A DNA stretch of 64,000 nt from Gilliamella sp. App6-5. Lineage in GTDB: Bacteria > Pseudomonadota > Gammaproteobacteria > Enterobacterales > Orbaceae. Both the position numbers and the translations under genes were made by a program. This document shows, one piece after another, positions 63,993 to 64,000 of the stretch. Location of the stretch: the NCBI RefSeq assembly GCF_001690525.1, contig NZ_LZGT01000038.1, positions 102,172 through 166,171 on the forward strand. Direction: 5' to 3'. How positions within the stretch are numbered: the first letter of the stretch is position 1; the number at the start of each line of letters is the position of its first letter. The notes under the pieces are model-generated. The model was given only the letters and a program-made list of their open reading frames with translations, ran no database searches and was not told the DNA's origin.

Positions 63993-64000
63993 TTTAAATT

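Overview
The window is chromosomal DNA of a low-GC gammaproteobacterium. Most core genes align over their full length with enteric counterparts (recN, coaBC-dut-slmA, rpsB-tsf-pyrH-frr, mrdA-rodA-dacA, amiB-mutL-miaA-hfq-hflX-hflK-hflC-purA), yet the DNA is AT-rich and several operons are rearranged. The 16S gene, base composition and a sucrose-use regulon fit the Orbaceae, most likely Gilliamella or a close bee-gut relative. That assignment is inference from memory, not from a search.

Layout. 1-3.6 kb: a partial metE, a YagU-type membrane protein and a HEPN-like orphan. 3.8-9.7 kb: an SOS-controlled recN, then coaBC-dut-slmA-mscS, convergent with cysE. 9.7-17 kb: a complete sucrose regulon in two divergent pairs (cscB/cscR and cscA/cscK) interrupted by a SulP anion transporter. 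TTAACGTTAA operators occur in both divergent gaps and a perfect CRP site in one. 17-20 kb: deoC-deoR-dxr behind twin DeoR operators. 20-28 kb is the accessory part: transposase and higA relics, a ZirS/ZirU-like adhesin bracketed by an inverted degenerate repeat, a GC-richer structured patch, a LysR regulator next to a hydrolase and a NepI-like exporter, and a two-gene module of a TPR-like protein and a HEPN protein. 28-31.6 kb: rpsB-tsf-pyrH-frr with a likely S2 leader. 31.9-39 kb: dacA, rodA, mrdA, ybeZ and miaB. 39-43 kb: amiC, rsmG and mnmG. 43.2-43.6 kb: a well-defined oriC. 44-47.7 kb: hda, a HAD phosphatase, anmK, tsaC and tusB. 47.7-58.4 kb: the tsaE-to-purA cluster and purT. 58.5-64 kb: a full rrn operon (16S, tRNA-Ile, tRNA-Ala, 23S, 5S).

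How the parts work together. The csc genes import sucrose, cleave it and phosphorylate fructose under CscR and, by inference, CRP. Six tRNA-modification genes lie within about 14 kb (miaB, mnmG, tsaC, tusB, tsaE, miaA). Origin, hda and an rrn operon lie within 16 kb, as expected near a replication origin. The most interesting points are the apparent AUU starts of hda and mrdA, the HEPN module, three intergenic copies of a 45-bp repeat (two bracket amiC), a 33-bp palindrome inside a putative zinc-ribbon gene, and the coupling of the essential dxr to deoR.
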